Source: Galbula dea (taxonomy: Eukaryota; Chordata; Aves; Piciformes; Galbulidae). Taken from it: a stretch of 64,000 nt of DNA. Position 1 is the first letter of the stretch. Every line of letters starts with the position of its first letter. Positions 24,086-36,480 of the stretch are shown in pieces. The DNA is taken from contig VWZX01009005.1 of assembly GCA_013399015.1 (NCBI GenBank), forward strand, positions 310,001-374,000. Reading direction: 5' to 3'. The notes below the pieces were generated by a model. That model was not told the DNA's origin, ran no database searches, and saw only the letters and a list, made by a program, of their open reading frames with translations. The position numbers and the translations under genes are program-made.

Positions 24086-24298
24086 GCAAATAAACAGGGT
24101 ATCTCTGATAGTGATGGAGCCTCGAGAATAAAAGCAGAGGGGTTTGTGCTCCCTCTTCCGGCCATGGCCAGGCAATGACTGATCAAAACATCCTAAAGGT
24201 CAGAATAACAAAATCTTTGACATGAATGAATATTGAGAGGGTCCACATGTCAAGAGACTTATCATACTTCAGCAATAAAGTGAGTTTTGCAGCCACAG

Positions 24299-25007
24299 TG
24301 TGAGTTAGGGCTGGACTGACCACCACCCAGAGACAGACACTCCCCACTACTCCCGTCTTCCCCCCACTCCCCACCAAGAGAAGGGAAAGGGAAATGAGAG
24401 AGAGACTTGTGGATTGGGAAAAAACCCAACTACAACTACTTTAATAAAGTAGTAACAATAGATGAAATATGTATACATGTGAATATATGTAGACACATCA
24501 TGGAACCCAACCCCACCTTGATGGTAACTACATCACCATCCCCGCTGATACTGTGACAGGAGGCCTTCAGCAGCAGATGGGAATCAGATTCAGGGGCTGG
24601 ATCCTGGAGCCAGATTCAGGAGGGAAAGGGAGAGAGAAGCAGGAAAGATGGGCCCTTGAAAAGCAGAAGAGCAGGAAGCAAGATAGAGAGTGAAGAGGGG
24701 ACTGACCCTCAGCTTTATATTGAGTATCATGTGTATGGAATGGAATACTTAATTGGTCAGGTTAGGGTCTCCTGTAGGTGCAGAGTTTTACCCCCCAACA
24801 CAAGACACAAAAAATTCACCCCTGGCCCTGGTTTCCATACCAATCCTCATCAGTAAAGCCAAACATTAGGCCTAATCACTGTTGGAAGCAGACTGTGTCT
24901 GCAGAAAGCATACTGCCAGCTTCAGAAATGCAGTTACTTAGAGGAGCTTTGGCTGGAAAACAAAGTCATCTAATAGAATCGGTTCTCTTCTAACCCAAAC
25001 CAGGACA
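24299..25007 (-). mobile_element. Solo LTR (ERVL-like), minus strand
   Basis: Read on the minus strand the element begins TGTCCTGGTTTGGGTTAG and ends ...CCCTAACTCACA, giving TG...CA termini over 709 bp. It is flanked by CACAG (24294-24298) and CACGG (25008-25012), a 5-bp duplication with one mismatch. A TATA-like motif (CAATATAAAG on the minus strand) lies at about 24714-24723, and an ATTAAA polyadenylation-type signal near 24440. No internal retroviral genes are attached, so this is a solo LTR left by recombination. Class III assignment is by resemblance of the TGTCCTGGTTTGGG start to avian ERVL LTRs. Confidence 0.8.
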
Positions 25008-26174
25008 CACGGTCTGAGGTTAAGGAGAGAGAAGACAGCAGCTTTCTTGCAGATTTTGGAAGTCTCTGCCGCATATTGCATGAGTTGGTTTCCAGGACAA
25101 TGCCCATGTAACTTTGTCACCCTGGAAAGGATACTCTTGTTATGTCCCTTCTCTGGAGCTGCCTCACAAAACACTTCGGGAATGAGCAGTGACTGCTGAT
25201 ACTCCTTAGAAAAGAGTACAGCAGAGCAGCTAACTGAACCATTTAAGCTTCTTTAGTACCTTCCTATATTAGCACCAAGTGGTGCTATATGTCTGATACT
25301 TATACTACCAGGAATGAAACGAAGCCCTATATCCAGCTAAGCCCCTATGGATGCCCTCAACTTCCCAAGGTGGCATTGTGCCTTGCAGATTCATCTCCTA
25401 CCAATAAGCTCCAGCTTAGGTGCACCATTGGTGCCTGTGCTGCATGTGTGACCAGGAAGCCCCTGACCTGTGGTGATGAAACTTGTTTTAAAAAAATATC
25501 TAAATGTAAATAACATAAATTTATTAATAAGTAAATCTGCTGCTTTCTGCATTTGAGAAGGACTTCTACTTCCTTGTGATATTAATGTAATGACCATAAC
25601 ATGCTCAACCTCACTGGAATTTTTTTACTTGTGCTACTAGTTTTGGGAAAAATTTCAGGGTTTTTTTGTTAATTATTTCCTATGCTTTCCCCACTGGGCT
25701 GACTGGGAATTCTGCAAGTTTTCTGTTAGAGAATAAAAGTGACCTACTTTATTGTTGTGCTGCATAGAGAATGACTGCTTGCCTTTTCTCACTAGAGGTT
25801 TTGCCATTAGATGTGGGTTGCTTATAAATTCCAATACTCCTCTGCATGAAGAGAGATTAAATGTGGATCTATACCTCTAAAGATCTTTATGACCTAATGT
25901 AACCAGATTAATGTAATTTGCTTGAATGTTTTTTGCTATGTCCTTTTCTAGAAAGTTCCTAAATCCAGCAAGTTTACCCATTCTCCAGGAACTTTTCCTT
26001 TTTCCCAGTTTATCATGGAAGGCCCTGACCTCCAGGTACTGCTGTGGCTTGAGTCAGTTCCCCCTCTAGATGAATCTGACCTCTGAACTGAGGTACTTGG
26101 GGCTCCAAGAAGACCCAGGAGGGAGGTTAATTGTAAAATGTGTGAGAAGCATCTTTCCTAATGCCTGAGGAGAT

Positions 26175-26235
26175 CACAGAATCACAGAATGTTAGGAGTT
26201 GGAAGGGACCTCAAAAGATCATCTAGTCCAACCTT
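26175..26235 (-). mobile_element. Short CR1 3' tail
   Basis: About 60 bp only: CACAGAATCACAGAATGTTAGG followed by the GGAAGGGACC block. Its reverse complement matches the tail of the SINE-like element at 11.1 kb at 54 of 57 aligned positions. It is therefore either an extremely truncated CR1 of the same subfamily or the tail of a truncated SINE copy. No tRNA-like sequence follows. Confidence 0.75.
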
Positions 26236-27933
26236 AAACTAATCCTAAGGAGAATCTGTTTCCATGGCAGGAAGGCTTCATTCACATAAAGAAAGATTGA
26301 GGGGTTGTTAGGATTTGGAATTGTATCTGAACACAAGATGGCACTGCAGGAATTAGTTTTACACTGTTTAATTCATTTTCTGAGTTAATGCTCTTTGTGG
26401 TGCTCTTAATAGGCACACAGGGAACACTTTTGCTTTCACATCTTTGTTTTCAGGAATCGGTACAGGCATATTTACTGGAAAATGAATAGGAATCAACCAC
26501 AGCAGCATGGCTTTGCTGATCACAGGCACTGGATTTTTTCTTCTGAAACAAGCACAATGCAAATGCTATCCTTTTTTCCACCCTGCCAGCTTTCTCTCTT
26601 TCTTTGATGTTTACAAAATTTGAAAACATAGAGACAGTGTGCTGACTAACTTAGTGACTTGCTGAGAATGACTTTTTTTCATGTTCTTTATTATCCATCT
26701 CCTGATTCTCTCTGTTTTACTTTGCTCTACACATGAAATATAAGATCATTGGTTCAGTGGCAGTTTTCATTCTACTTTTTATAGGGCCTCGTGAAGCCTC
26801 TATATCCACTATGTAATAGGACTTCTAGCAGCTATCAAAATAGACATCAGTTGCAAAAACGTGCAACAGTTAAAAAAACATGCTTTTAGCTATTGCCAGT
26901 ATCAACAAGTTTATCTCGAGGACTATATATGCAAGTCCATGATAGCCAGTGAAAGACAAATGTACTTTATTACCGACTTGGGTCTAGTGATTTCAGATCT
27001 CCTTGGTTAGAAATGCAGTGGGACAATATGTTCTATTGACTTTGCAGTTCATTTTTCTGAAGAGCTTCTCATTCTTTCATTGCTGTGTCATGTGATACTT
27101 ATGAAAACACTTCAAACTGGTCACTGTTTTCTTTGCTAGATGGCACAAAAGGTACCATGCACATGAAGCATTTGAGGTGTGGGGTTTTCCAAAACTTTTT
27201 CTTAAGAGTTTACTGAAAACTGCTCTGATTGATAGAGCTTGGAATTCTGTTACCTGACACAAGCACTCAGAAGCCATGAATTACCTTTTGCAGTCAGAGC
27301 ATTATGTCATTAAACACAATATGCTTATTTATTTTTGCAGTCCTGAGCCTAAATGTTGTGACTGGTTTTTGATCCTGGTTTCTAAGGACATTAAGTTATG
27401 CCTAGATGGTGGTTTCAAGCTTTTTTTTTCCCACAGTGTTATGGTCTATAAACATTTTTATTGCAAAATCTTGAAATGTTCATGTGCTCCGTTGATCCAA
27501 GAGCTGGGCTTTAGCACAAGAAAATATGTGATTAACTAGCTTCTGCAAACTTATTTGAGATTTTATACACACAACTGCCATAGCACTGAAGTGTGGAGCT
27601 TTGAGCTTGTCTGTATCTTTTTAACAAGATGCTTTAGCATTGCCTTCAGGCAATTAGAGGGTACTTTAGGTCTCCATAGGTTTTTAATCCCACCACTTTC
27701 TGCACTGCCTGCCACTCATTTTATCAAACACCACTGATAATGGCTGAATGGCTAAAAGCAATGCCACTTGTCTGTGGTGTCAATACCTGCTAGGGAATAA
27801 CACATTCCAGTTAGTGCTGAAAAAGATCAGTGCAGCTACTAACCTAAGCTAAAGACTTTCTTCTTACTGTTAATCAGTGGTTCTAAAACATGTCAAGGAA
27901 TCCATGTCAGATAGTTTTATCAGTCAACTTTCA

Positions 27934-28009
27934 CACAGAATCACAGAATGTTAGGGGTTGGAAGGGACCTTGAAGGATCATCTAGTCCAACCCCCCTGTC
28001 AGAGCAGCT
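27934..28009 (-). mobile_element. Short CR1 3' tail
   Basis: CACAGAATCACAGAATGTTAGG, GGTTGGAAGGGACC, GATCATCTAGTCCAACC and CTGTCAGAGCAGC. The last block corresponds to the CTGCTCTGGCAGG segment of the SINE-like element at 11.1 kb, so both share a CR1 tail subfamily. The head side stops abruptly at 28,009. Confidence 0.8.
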
Positions 28010-29107
28010 TTTTACGATAAAAAGCCTCAGTCATTTCTCAGTAATAGTATTGCAATTGTGACTGCTAATTAGCACCATGTCTGTGGTGAGTGGTATATAG
28101 AAATGCTGTTTCACTCTTCCAAGATGAGATGGAAGATCTTAATACTTTGTACTTTACAAAGAAAAGACTGTAGATTGTTTTTCATATCGAAAGAATTCTT
28201 TTCACTGGAATGACAGAAAGGATCACAACCTGCTAATGTATTCCCATCATTTATTGAACTTCTTATTGCTGAAGTCTCTGGGTGTTTACAATCTTACAGT
28301 AAAGAAAAGGGACTGAGCAATCAAGATACTTCTGAAAAAGTCTCATAGGAAATTATCTTCCAGGAAGCTAATACAGGGCCATTTTGCAAACAATTTGACA
28401 TGAGCAGGCATTGACAGAACTCATAGTGCTGAAAAACTGATTAATGTTAGTAGGTGCTTTTCTGATCATCATCACTGACACTCTTGACTTGTGTCTGTGT
28501 AACTTTTGCCCCTTGTAAACCAAAGAGAGAGCAAATGTCAGTTTACAGAGGAGAGGCTAAAAGCTCTAAATTTTTTGCCCATTAGCATCATCTGGACACC
28601 ATGCATAGGGTGGGACATGGGAGATAGAGACCTTTATTTCTTCAAGTGTCCTGCCCTGTAGATTCAAACCATGGCATCCATCTACATCCAGTTGTCAAAT
28701 GTCCTGCAATGGCTAACCCAGTTAAAACAGCCTACAGATGCACTTAGGCAACCTGGGAAAAGAGAAGATGCAAAGTCAGCTCTCCCATTCACCTCCAAGT
28801 TAATCTCAGTTTAGGCAAATGAAGGAGGTGGTTTTGGGGGTCTGAGCTCACACTTCTTCAGGTAAATTGCTGTCAGACTTTGAAAGTTTTGAATTAATAA
28901 GATCTTCATTTTTTGTTTTAACAGCATCTGTTTCAAAACATAAGGCAAGGCCAGCTTCAAAACAATAAAATTTGCAGCCACTATACCACCCTTTGCCTCT
29001 GTTGACACAAAATGTATCAAACCTTGTTGGCTATAGCTGGCATCTTAGAGCTATATTCAATCATCTCAACTCCTTACAGATTATTTTTCTCAAAAATTTA
29101 GGAAAAA

Positions 29108-29197
29108 AGTAACAGAATTCCAGCCAAGAACTTATTACAGCCAGTGCTGCTGAGTAACAGAATTCCAGCCAAGAACTTTTTACAGCCAGCACTGCTG
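29108..29197 (+). repeat. 45-bp tandem duplication (two units)
   Basis: AGTAACAGAATTCCAGCCAA begins both units, 29108-29152 and 29153-29197, and both end in CTGCTG. The units differ at only three positions by eye, so the duplication is fairly recent. It contains no recognised gene or repeat family. Confidence 0.9.
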
Positions 29198-31994
29198 AAA
29201 ATGAGACCACTATTGGGAAGTGACAATACAGAGCAAGGACTCTACCTTGCCTTGGTATCTGAGGCTTAGTAGCCAAGTCGCATGCTGCCTGTCAGTGCAC
29301 CTTCTTAGTGATGCAGCACAGTGAAGCTCAGCAGCTGCAGTGTGAAATTGCATCAATTCTTGAATGAACTTAGCAAATGCTTGTTGGTCTTTAAGAGAGC
29401 AGAGCAGAATGACTGAGCCAGAGCTGCATTGTTATCCCTGGGAAAGCAGACCAAGATAATTTAGCTCATGACATAAGCGGGGACTATCTAGCAAAACAAG
29501 GGAATATTCAGACCTAGGTCCTAGTGCAATAACCATTAGCCCATGTTTGCTGAGATGTCTACTAAATCTGTATATCTTGAGACCACAGTCAATTTGGGCA
29601 GGCTTTGAATCATAGAAAGTAATTGGAACTGCTGTGTTTGGGTAGTCTGTAGGCCTTTGCACCAAATTTGTATAATCCATAAAGATAAACAGTATAAAAA
29701 CTACTTCCTTCTGGAGAGCTTTAATGATGTTACAGCTGATTTGGTTTTGAACCAGTTGGACAGTCTTCAGGTTCTGAAAGGTGACGAAAATCATCTTCCT
29801 ATTTCTTTCAGATGTTCACTCACCTCTCAGGAAAGTGAGGATAGATTGCTTTCAAAAGAAAAGAATAGTACTCCCAGTCAGTGCCTTGCATTCCTTAGGA
29901 CATTGTAGATCCCTTCCTTTCCCTTATAAGGTCTTAGTTCTCTGCTTTATAATGTTTTTTTAGTAGTAGGTAGCCTTTTGACCACAGAAAGGTCAGCTAC
30001 AGGTGTGGGTATGGTGGATAAGTAAGGGTGAACCAGAGCAAGGCAAAATTCTACTAGAAACATCCATTTTTGTTTAGTAGCTAAAGATTTCTTCATGAAA
30101 GTTTGACAGTTATCTGCTCATGCTGGCCCTGTCTTCTTTTTCTAGTCACACAAAGAAATCCCTGTGGATAAAGTTAGAAACTTTTGTGTTCTTGATATTG
30201 ATGACCCTAATGTAGTGGCTTACATGCAAGAATCTTTCACTATTAAGGAGCTAGGCTTCAGCATCCCTGTATTATAAGATTATCTTGTAATCATCCAAAT
30301 CTTTTTTGCTCCCAAGACATTGATATCTTACTTTATTTTCACTTCAGATATAAGTGTTCTTCCACCATTCACGCAGGTATAAGCACACAGATTGCTGCAT
30401 TTGTTTACTAGTTGTCTAGGCCCAATTGAATTGTAATGAAAAAGAAGCAGGTACTCAGATCTGATTATTCCATCTTTGTTGTCAGACAGGAGTAGTTCTT
30501 AAAATGTCCTTGTCATTCAGGTTTTCCAAAGTTCACAGAGAACAATACTACGATGTCTTTGCTATTATTAACATGTAGATGAAGATTTGATTTGAAGAAT
30601 TGGCCCATAATAGGCAACTGAGAGGGTAACATAGTAAAGAAAAGAGAAAGGGAAAATATTAGAGCAGAGGAAAAACTCTGCAGCTTCAGCAGCTAGAGTG
30701 CAATGTTTGCTTTTTGGTTAATGATTTTAAAGAGCAGTTGATCCAGTGTATTTGCTTTCATCTTCAAAATACTGGGTTGAGAAGAGATGTGGCAGACTAA
30801 AAGGTTGTGAACTAGAAACCCTTAAGAAGATTTTAAAGAGATTTGCAAGATATATTTGAATTTCCCTATCATAGAATTCTCTCTTTGAGTTTCTTGGATT
30901 TGTTTTTTCTTTCACAATCTTCCTTAGAAGCTGTTCTCTTAACAAGGTAAAATGTTAACCTTTTCTGCACCGCACTGCACTTGTTCTTATGAGTCACTAC
31001 CCTTTATATATCACTTAATTTGCCCTGTTTAAATATTTTTGTTAGTATTGATTACCCCCAAATATAGATACTCCCTTCTCCACTTCACATTAGATTTTTA
31101 AGTCTTGTCTTAGTCCGAACTGTTCTCATTATTATTTACTTCTGGCTCCAGTGGAGCTGTCTTTCACAGCTCTTAAAGAGCTCATTCTCCAGGGATCAGG
31201 ATCTCTGAGGGATAAGCCACTTTGATGTATGCATAAAGCAGACTCAGTTAGGTAACCTCAATGGTAGCTAAACATTTCTTCTCTGAGAGTGAGCAGCTTG
31301 TGCACCTGCTCTGTTCTGTCCTCAGCCAGCTGTGTTTGTGTGTTTGCACATGCAAAGAAAGGTTTTATACCCTGTTGCATACTTATCAATGAGTTAGTGT
31401 TGTTGACAGCCTGAGTGCTGTGGGCTACTCAGAGTTTTGCTGGTGGGGCTTCAGCTGTGTCAGGGCGCTAGGAAATACAGGTGGAGGGCATCTGAAGCAT
31501 CTCAAAGACAAGGCAACATCTGCACTCTTGTTCTGCAGCCTCCACTGCAGCGCATGAAGGGCTGCCAGATGCATGTGAAGTGTTAGGCAACCAAGGAAGC
31601 TTTTAGAGCAAGTGCTGTCCCTGAAAAGCATGGTTGAAGGGGGAACTTCACTCAAACCAAAGGAAAACAAATAAAATAAATGAAAATAAAATGGCATATG
31701 AATGTAGAATAACTCATTGGAATTTAGATTGTGATTACTTGCTTCCACAAAGCTGTTGCTTTCTGGAAAGCCCTTCCAACACAGTTGAACTTTTAAAAGT
31801 TTACTTACAATAGGAGATTTTTTCTGGTGATACAATTTATGCCATATTTAAATATTTCATGTTTATATGAGAGATAACTAGCAAATACTTTCTGTTTGAA
31901 TGTTGTACCTTGGAAAAGTCCTTTTCAAAACTAGTAGGTCTCATAATATGCATTTCAAAAGAGACAACAGGAATTCATTTCTTTCCCAGAATAT

Positions 31995-32018
31995 GCATTA
32001 ATTTCTCATGATTAATGC
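31995..32018. repeat. Short perfect hairpin, AT-rich
   Basis: GCATTAAT and ATTAATGC pair across an 8-nt loop. They lie in a run of TAAT/ATGCAT motifs (31,990-32,080) that resembles clustered homeodomain/POU sites. Confidence 0.5.
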
Positions 32019-32251
32019 TTCATACTCAGAGTGATTAGTCATATTTTTACGTCTCCCTCAATTCATCATGATTTAACTCACCACCAATTGCCAAGCATAT
32101 TCAGATGTATCCATAGCATAGCATCTTTTGCTTGACAAAACTATCTGATTGACTCTAATCAATTGTTATTAATAACATTTTCAAATACTTCTTCCCATTG
32201 CTTTGGAAGATGTTTCAGCACCCCGTTGCTTCATTTTATTTGAAATCTTAA

Positions 32252-32661
32252 TGGTTTAGACCCAGCTGCAGCTGAACCCCACACAGCCACTCACAGACTG
32301 TCCCACCACTAACTCCCCACCCCCAGAGGGATGGGAAGGAGAATCAGGAGTGAAATGCCAAACCTATGGGTTGAGATAAGGAAAGTTTATTAGAACAGTA
32401 CAAAGAACAGAGAAACAACAGGGTTAACAAGAAAACTAATGAAGTAATGCATAAACAAGCAATATAAAATGCAACCTGCTTGCCAAAGCCACCTGCCAAA
32501 AACCACCACAACTGCCCATGCGATTCCTCCCCACTTATATAGATGACATGGCATCAGTATGGTATTGAATTCCCCACTGGCTGGTTCAGTGCCTGTCCTG
32601 GATGTGCCCCCTCCCAGCTTCTTGTGCAAAAATTAACCCTATACTAGCTGAACCCAGGACA
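32252..32661 (-). mobile_element. Solo LTR (ERVL-like), minus strand
   Basis: On the minus strand the element starts TGTCCTGGGTTCAGCTAG and ends ...GGGTCTAAACCA (TG...CA, 410 bp). The flanks are CTTAA (32247-32251) and TTTAA (32662-32666), a 5-bp duplication with one difference. A TATA box (CTATATAAG on the minus strand) is at about 32533-32541. An AATAAA signal (TTTATT on plus, 32386-32391) follows about 145 bp later. No internal region remains. It shares the TGTCCTGG opening with the LTR at 24.3 kb but is otherwise a different subfamily. Confidence 0.85.
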
Positions 32662-32666
32662 TTTAA

Positions 32667-35467
32667 GGACTTTTTAACAGCATAAAATACAGATATCATT
32701 GCTACTATTGAATAGTCCTTTTAAAAGATTCTTTCTGTGACCCCATGAGCATAAATTCACTGAAGTGTTCAGCATAATATCTAAGAGAAATGGGAACATG
32801 TGGGAAGTGCAAACTCTTGTGATTTGTGCTCATGTTAGAACAATGCAGTGAGAAGCCTTTACAGAAAAAGAGCTAGCTGGGGTATAGGAGGGGTCTGAGC
32901 AGCAGTCTAGTTATCTACTACCTCCTTAATAGCTGGTCAGCTGAAAACCTCTGACATAGTAATTTCTTGCTTCAAAACCAAAATGTTTTAAGCAACATGT
33001 AGAATATATTTATTTTTATCTTCAGTGAAAAGATTGTTTTACAAATACTGAGGTGTTTCATTTGATTTTGCTATTCTAGCTTTTAAGTTTAGTGTATTTT
33101 TTACCTCAGGCATGGTAAGTTATGCTTGAGTGGTAGAATTGTGTCATCTCAACTTTGTGTCATTTAAATGCTTTCCAGTTTCAGCTTAAAATATTTGGTT
33201 TGCAATTGTTTCATTCTCTTTCTTTGAGCTTCAGAGTGTCTGTTCCCTCATTCATTTGAGCATTGACACTTCTTGACTTGGTTTTACTATCTGTAAACCA
33301 TCTTTTAGCATCTTTTACCATCTGCTCTGAGGCAGATGTTGCATGTTCTCACATCTGCTTGTAGGTCCTTGTGCAGACAACCAGCCATGCATAGACTCCT
33401 AAGGATCTTGCTGCAAAGCCCTAGGTCTCTGCAACCTCTACTGCCCTGGCCAGCTTTGGTGGGGGCTTAGCTGTTCTTGCCATGCAGGGGAATGGGTGGC
33501 AATAAGCTGGGTCTGGTCTAAACCATCAGTGTTTCTGTTAGTTTAACTTGATTTAATGAAAGTACAATCTTGATGCAGCAGTTGCAAAGGCTGTGACAGC
33601 AGAGCAATGCATGTCTAGTACATAATAGTGTGAATCACTAGCATGCTCTTCAGCAGCATGTAAGGCTGTAAACTTCCCTGCTGAAGGGGAAATCTTGAGA
33701 TGAAGCAGTAAAAAGATATTTTCTCTCTTGATTGTGGACACCAGAGGGCAATATAGTGATACTCTCCCCTAAATCATCAACAGTAGTGCTTGCAGCTTGA
33801 AGGTTATAATAGGGTTTGAGATTTTTAGGTGCTTGCCTGAATTGTTAGTAATACATCCATTGCTAGTCATACAAATCCTGCTGTTGGCTACAAAGGACAC
33901 ACTCTTGGTTCTATATTTTAAAATACATGACTAAGTAACCTTACTGTGTCTGGACAAGGCCAAAAGAAGGGATCATGGAATTGTTTGTTGTTTTCATGAT
34001 TCAACCCTTTCTGCACTGTGCTTCCAAATCAGTGGTGGAGAAGAATTTTCATGGAGGTGCCTGCACCTTTCCCTTCTGGACACAGAGCAGATGGAAGGTT
34101 TTAGTTTGCTTTGTCTCTAGCCATGAACTGGATAGTGTTAGCTGTGTAGAAATGAAACCAAACCAAACCAGCCAAACAACCCCAAGTCAGGAAAACTGTA
34201 TCACTGAAGATACTGGAAGATGACAGTGTTCTTTGTGCAGCTCTGAGGGTGGCTTTTGTGCAGGAGGTGGTGAGTAGTTTTGATTTTCTGGAACCCTATG
34301 ACAATAAGAAAATAGTAATTGGAACATGAAAATTAAGAGCTGTTTTCTTTACTGTCTGAGACAGGGAGCTGTGAAATTCTGTCAATATTAGTATCACAAG
34401 GGGTAGAGCAATGTTTTCACTAGGCTTTTCTGCTACAGTTTTTCTTCCCTGAAGCAGCTCTGACAGAACAGCAGCAGGAGGGAGAAAAATAAAAGGAATT
34501 AACCTGAATTTTTACTGCAGGTTTTTCATCACAGAAGAGTGGGAGGCAAAAATAATAGGAACATGCTGCCATTAGGTAGAAAATTAATAATGTAGAAAAT
34601 CACAGAAGACCTCAAGCATTTTATGTCACATACTGCATAATGGGGTTTAGCTCTCCCTGGCAGTTGTAATTTTCAGAGAACAGCTGAGAGGAGGCTCTGC
34701 TGCCTGAGATCATTGCAAACTCTGTTTTTTTCAACCTGAAGCAAGTCCTGGAACTGCTATACAAGTTGCAAATTTTGAGTGCATTTGGTTTGTGGTCGCA
34801 TGAAACACCTGGAATATTGAGATACAGAAAACATTTCACCTCAGAAAGCTTTTGTCTGGTTGCTTTGACACCAGCCTCAATATAGTTGCCCCCAGCTCAT
34901 TGTCTTGTCAGTCTGATCTTAGCTGGTGTCCTCAGTTACTACAGTAATCCAAAGATTAAATCCTGTCCCCTGCCAGTCATGCCTGCTACTGTCTCTGCTT
35001 TAGGAGGTTCACAGTTCTGTGACCATGGTTGAATGGACTTCTACTTGGAATTTAAAACCAGATCTGGATCTCTCTTTCTCTTGCAAGCGTTGACAAACTC
35101 AGCCTCTGCCTCTATGAAAGGAGATTTGGCAGACTGCAGCCCTCCTAAATTTACTTCTTATCAGGACTGGTTTTTTGCATGCACAGCTTAATCCAGAAAC
35201 AAAATAAGGTAGGTCAGCAAAAGGGTTTCCTGCCAGTATGACAGCTGTATTGGGTGGTTTTCTGGTAAAGTTGTATACCTTATGGGTGAGCCATTTTTTT
35301 CTCAGTCCTGACTGGTGCAAATTGTTCTAGTGAGGCCTCTGGTGTGTGAGTTCTCACTGATGCTGGCTCAATACTGAGTAGTAGCAGCCTCTCCACTTCA
35401 CCAGGGCCTAACGAGGAGAGACAGACAGTGCCTCCTGATCCTTTTGGAAGGCAAATGAAGGAACAAG
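32667..35467. other. No gene recognised
   Basis: Between the second solo LTR and the CR1 ORF2 fragment. A short AAACC repeat is present near 34.16 kb. Open frames are brief and domain-free. Confidence 0.55.
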
Positions 35468-36480
35468 GTCTCCTCCATTCACCACAACTTTCTGGGCTTG
35501 ACCATCCAGCCAATTTCTTACCCAGTGAAGAATACACCTGTCTAAGCCATGAGCTGCTAGCTTCTCCGTCAGAATATTGTGGGAGACACTGTCAAAAGCT
35601 TTACTGAAGTCCAGGTAGGCAACATCCACAGCTTTCCCCTCATCCACTAGGTGAGTCACCTCATCATAGAAGATCAAGTTAGTCAGGCAGGACCTGCCTT
35701 CCATGAACCCATGCTGGCTAGGCATGATGCCCTGTTGTCCTGCACTTGCTGTGTGATCTGCTTCATGTTCGTCCGCAGTACCGAAGTCAGGCTGATAGGT
35801 CTGTAATTTCCAGGATTCTTCTTCCAGCCCTTCTTGTAGATGGGCATAACATTGAATAGCCTTCAATCTTCTGGGACCTTCATGGTTAACCAGGACTGCT
35901 GATAAATGATGGAGAGTCTCCTCCAACTAGGAAATCTGCCTTGTTGAGCTCTATACAATCGAAACACTCCCTAACATACAGAGTTATCCCGCTGCCTCTC
36001 CTTTCTTGCTTATTCCTTCTGAAGAGCTTATAGGCATCCATTATGGCACTTCAATCATGAGACTCATCCCACCATGTTTCTGTGATGCAACTATGTCATA
36101 GTTTTCCTGCTATGCAGAGGCTTCTAGCTCCTCCTGTTTGTTGCCCGTGCTGTGTGCACTGGTGTAGATGCGCTTCAGCTGGGGTATCGATCTCATCTCC
36201 AACACCGACATGCCTGCCCTAGGTTCATCTCTAGCGAGCCTGGTCTTATCCCCTTCCTTCCCACTATGAACTTAGTTCAAAGCCCTCTTGGTCAGCCCTG
36301 TCAGCTCATGGACTAGAATCCTTTTCCCTCTTTGAGACTGGTGAACCCCATTTGTTGCCAACAGGCCTGGTGCCATGTAAACTGCCCCATGATTGAAAAA
36401 AACAAGAAGAAATGGGACATATCTGTGCACAAAATGAAGGTGTGATATTAGCTCCTTTGTGTCAGCTTGCTCCAACTAGC
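35468..36480 (-). mobile_element. CR1 LINE, ORF2 endonuclease and reverse-transcriptase parts with internal deletion
   Basis: Read on the minus strand, about 36,210 to 35,950 encodes a CR1 endonuclease start (MSVLEMRSIPQLKRIY, then ITETWWDES), with stops. It then jumps near 35,930 straight into the RT domain, so the middle of the protein is missing. The RT frame (35,408-35,926) carries GFMEGRSCLTNL and AYLDFSKAFDSVSHN, which is motif A with both Asp residues. CR1 similarity ends after VVVNG near 35,470, before the FADD motif. Sequence at 36,240-36,480 is probably the ORF1-ORF2 junction. The copy cannot make a working enzyme. Confidence 0.85.

Larger units (their letters stand above)
19746..24293. 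other. No gene recognised
   Basis: Holds the two-copy dispersed repeat (20.97 and 22.40 kb) and, between its copies, a possible non-coding exon at 22,039-22,201 discussed under findings. Confidence 0.5.
25013..32246. other. No gene recognised apart from two short CR1 tails
   Basis: AT-rich sequence with the CR1 tails at 26.2 and 27.9 kb, the 45-bp tandem duplication at 29.1 kb and clustered TAAT motifs near 32.0 kb. No exon-like features were seen. Confidence 0.5.

Noticed and set aside
35408..35926. Functional CR1 reverse transcriptase (172-codon frame)
   Set aside because: It lacks the catalytic FADD motif region, is fused to non-CR1 sequence at its end, and the endonuclease part is separated by a deletion and stops.
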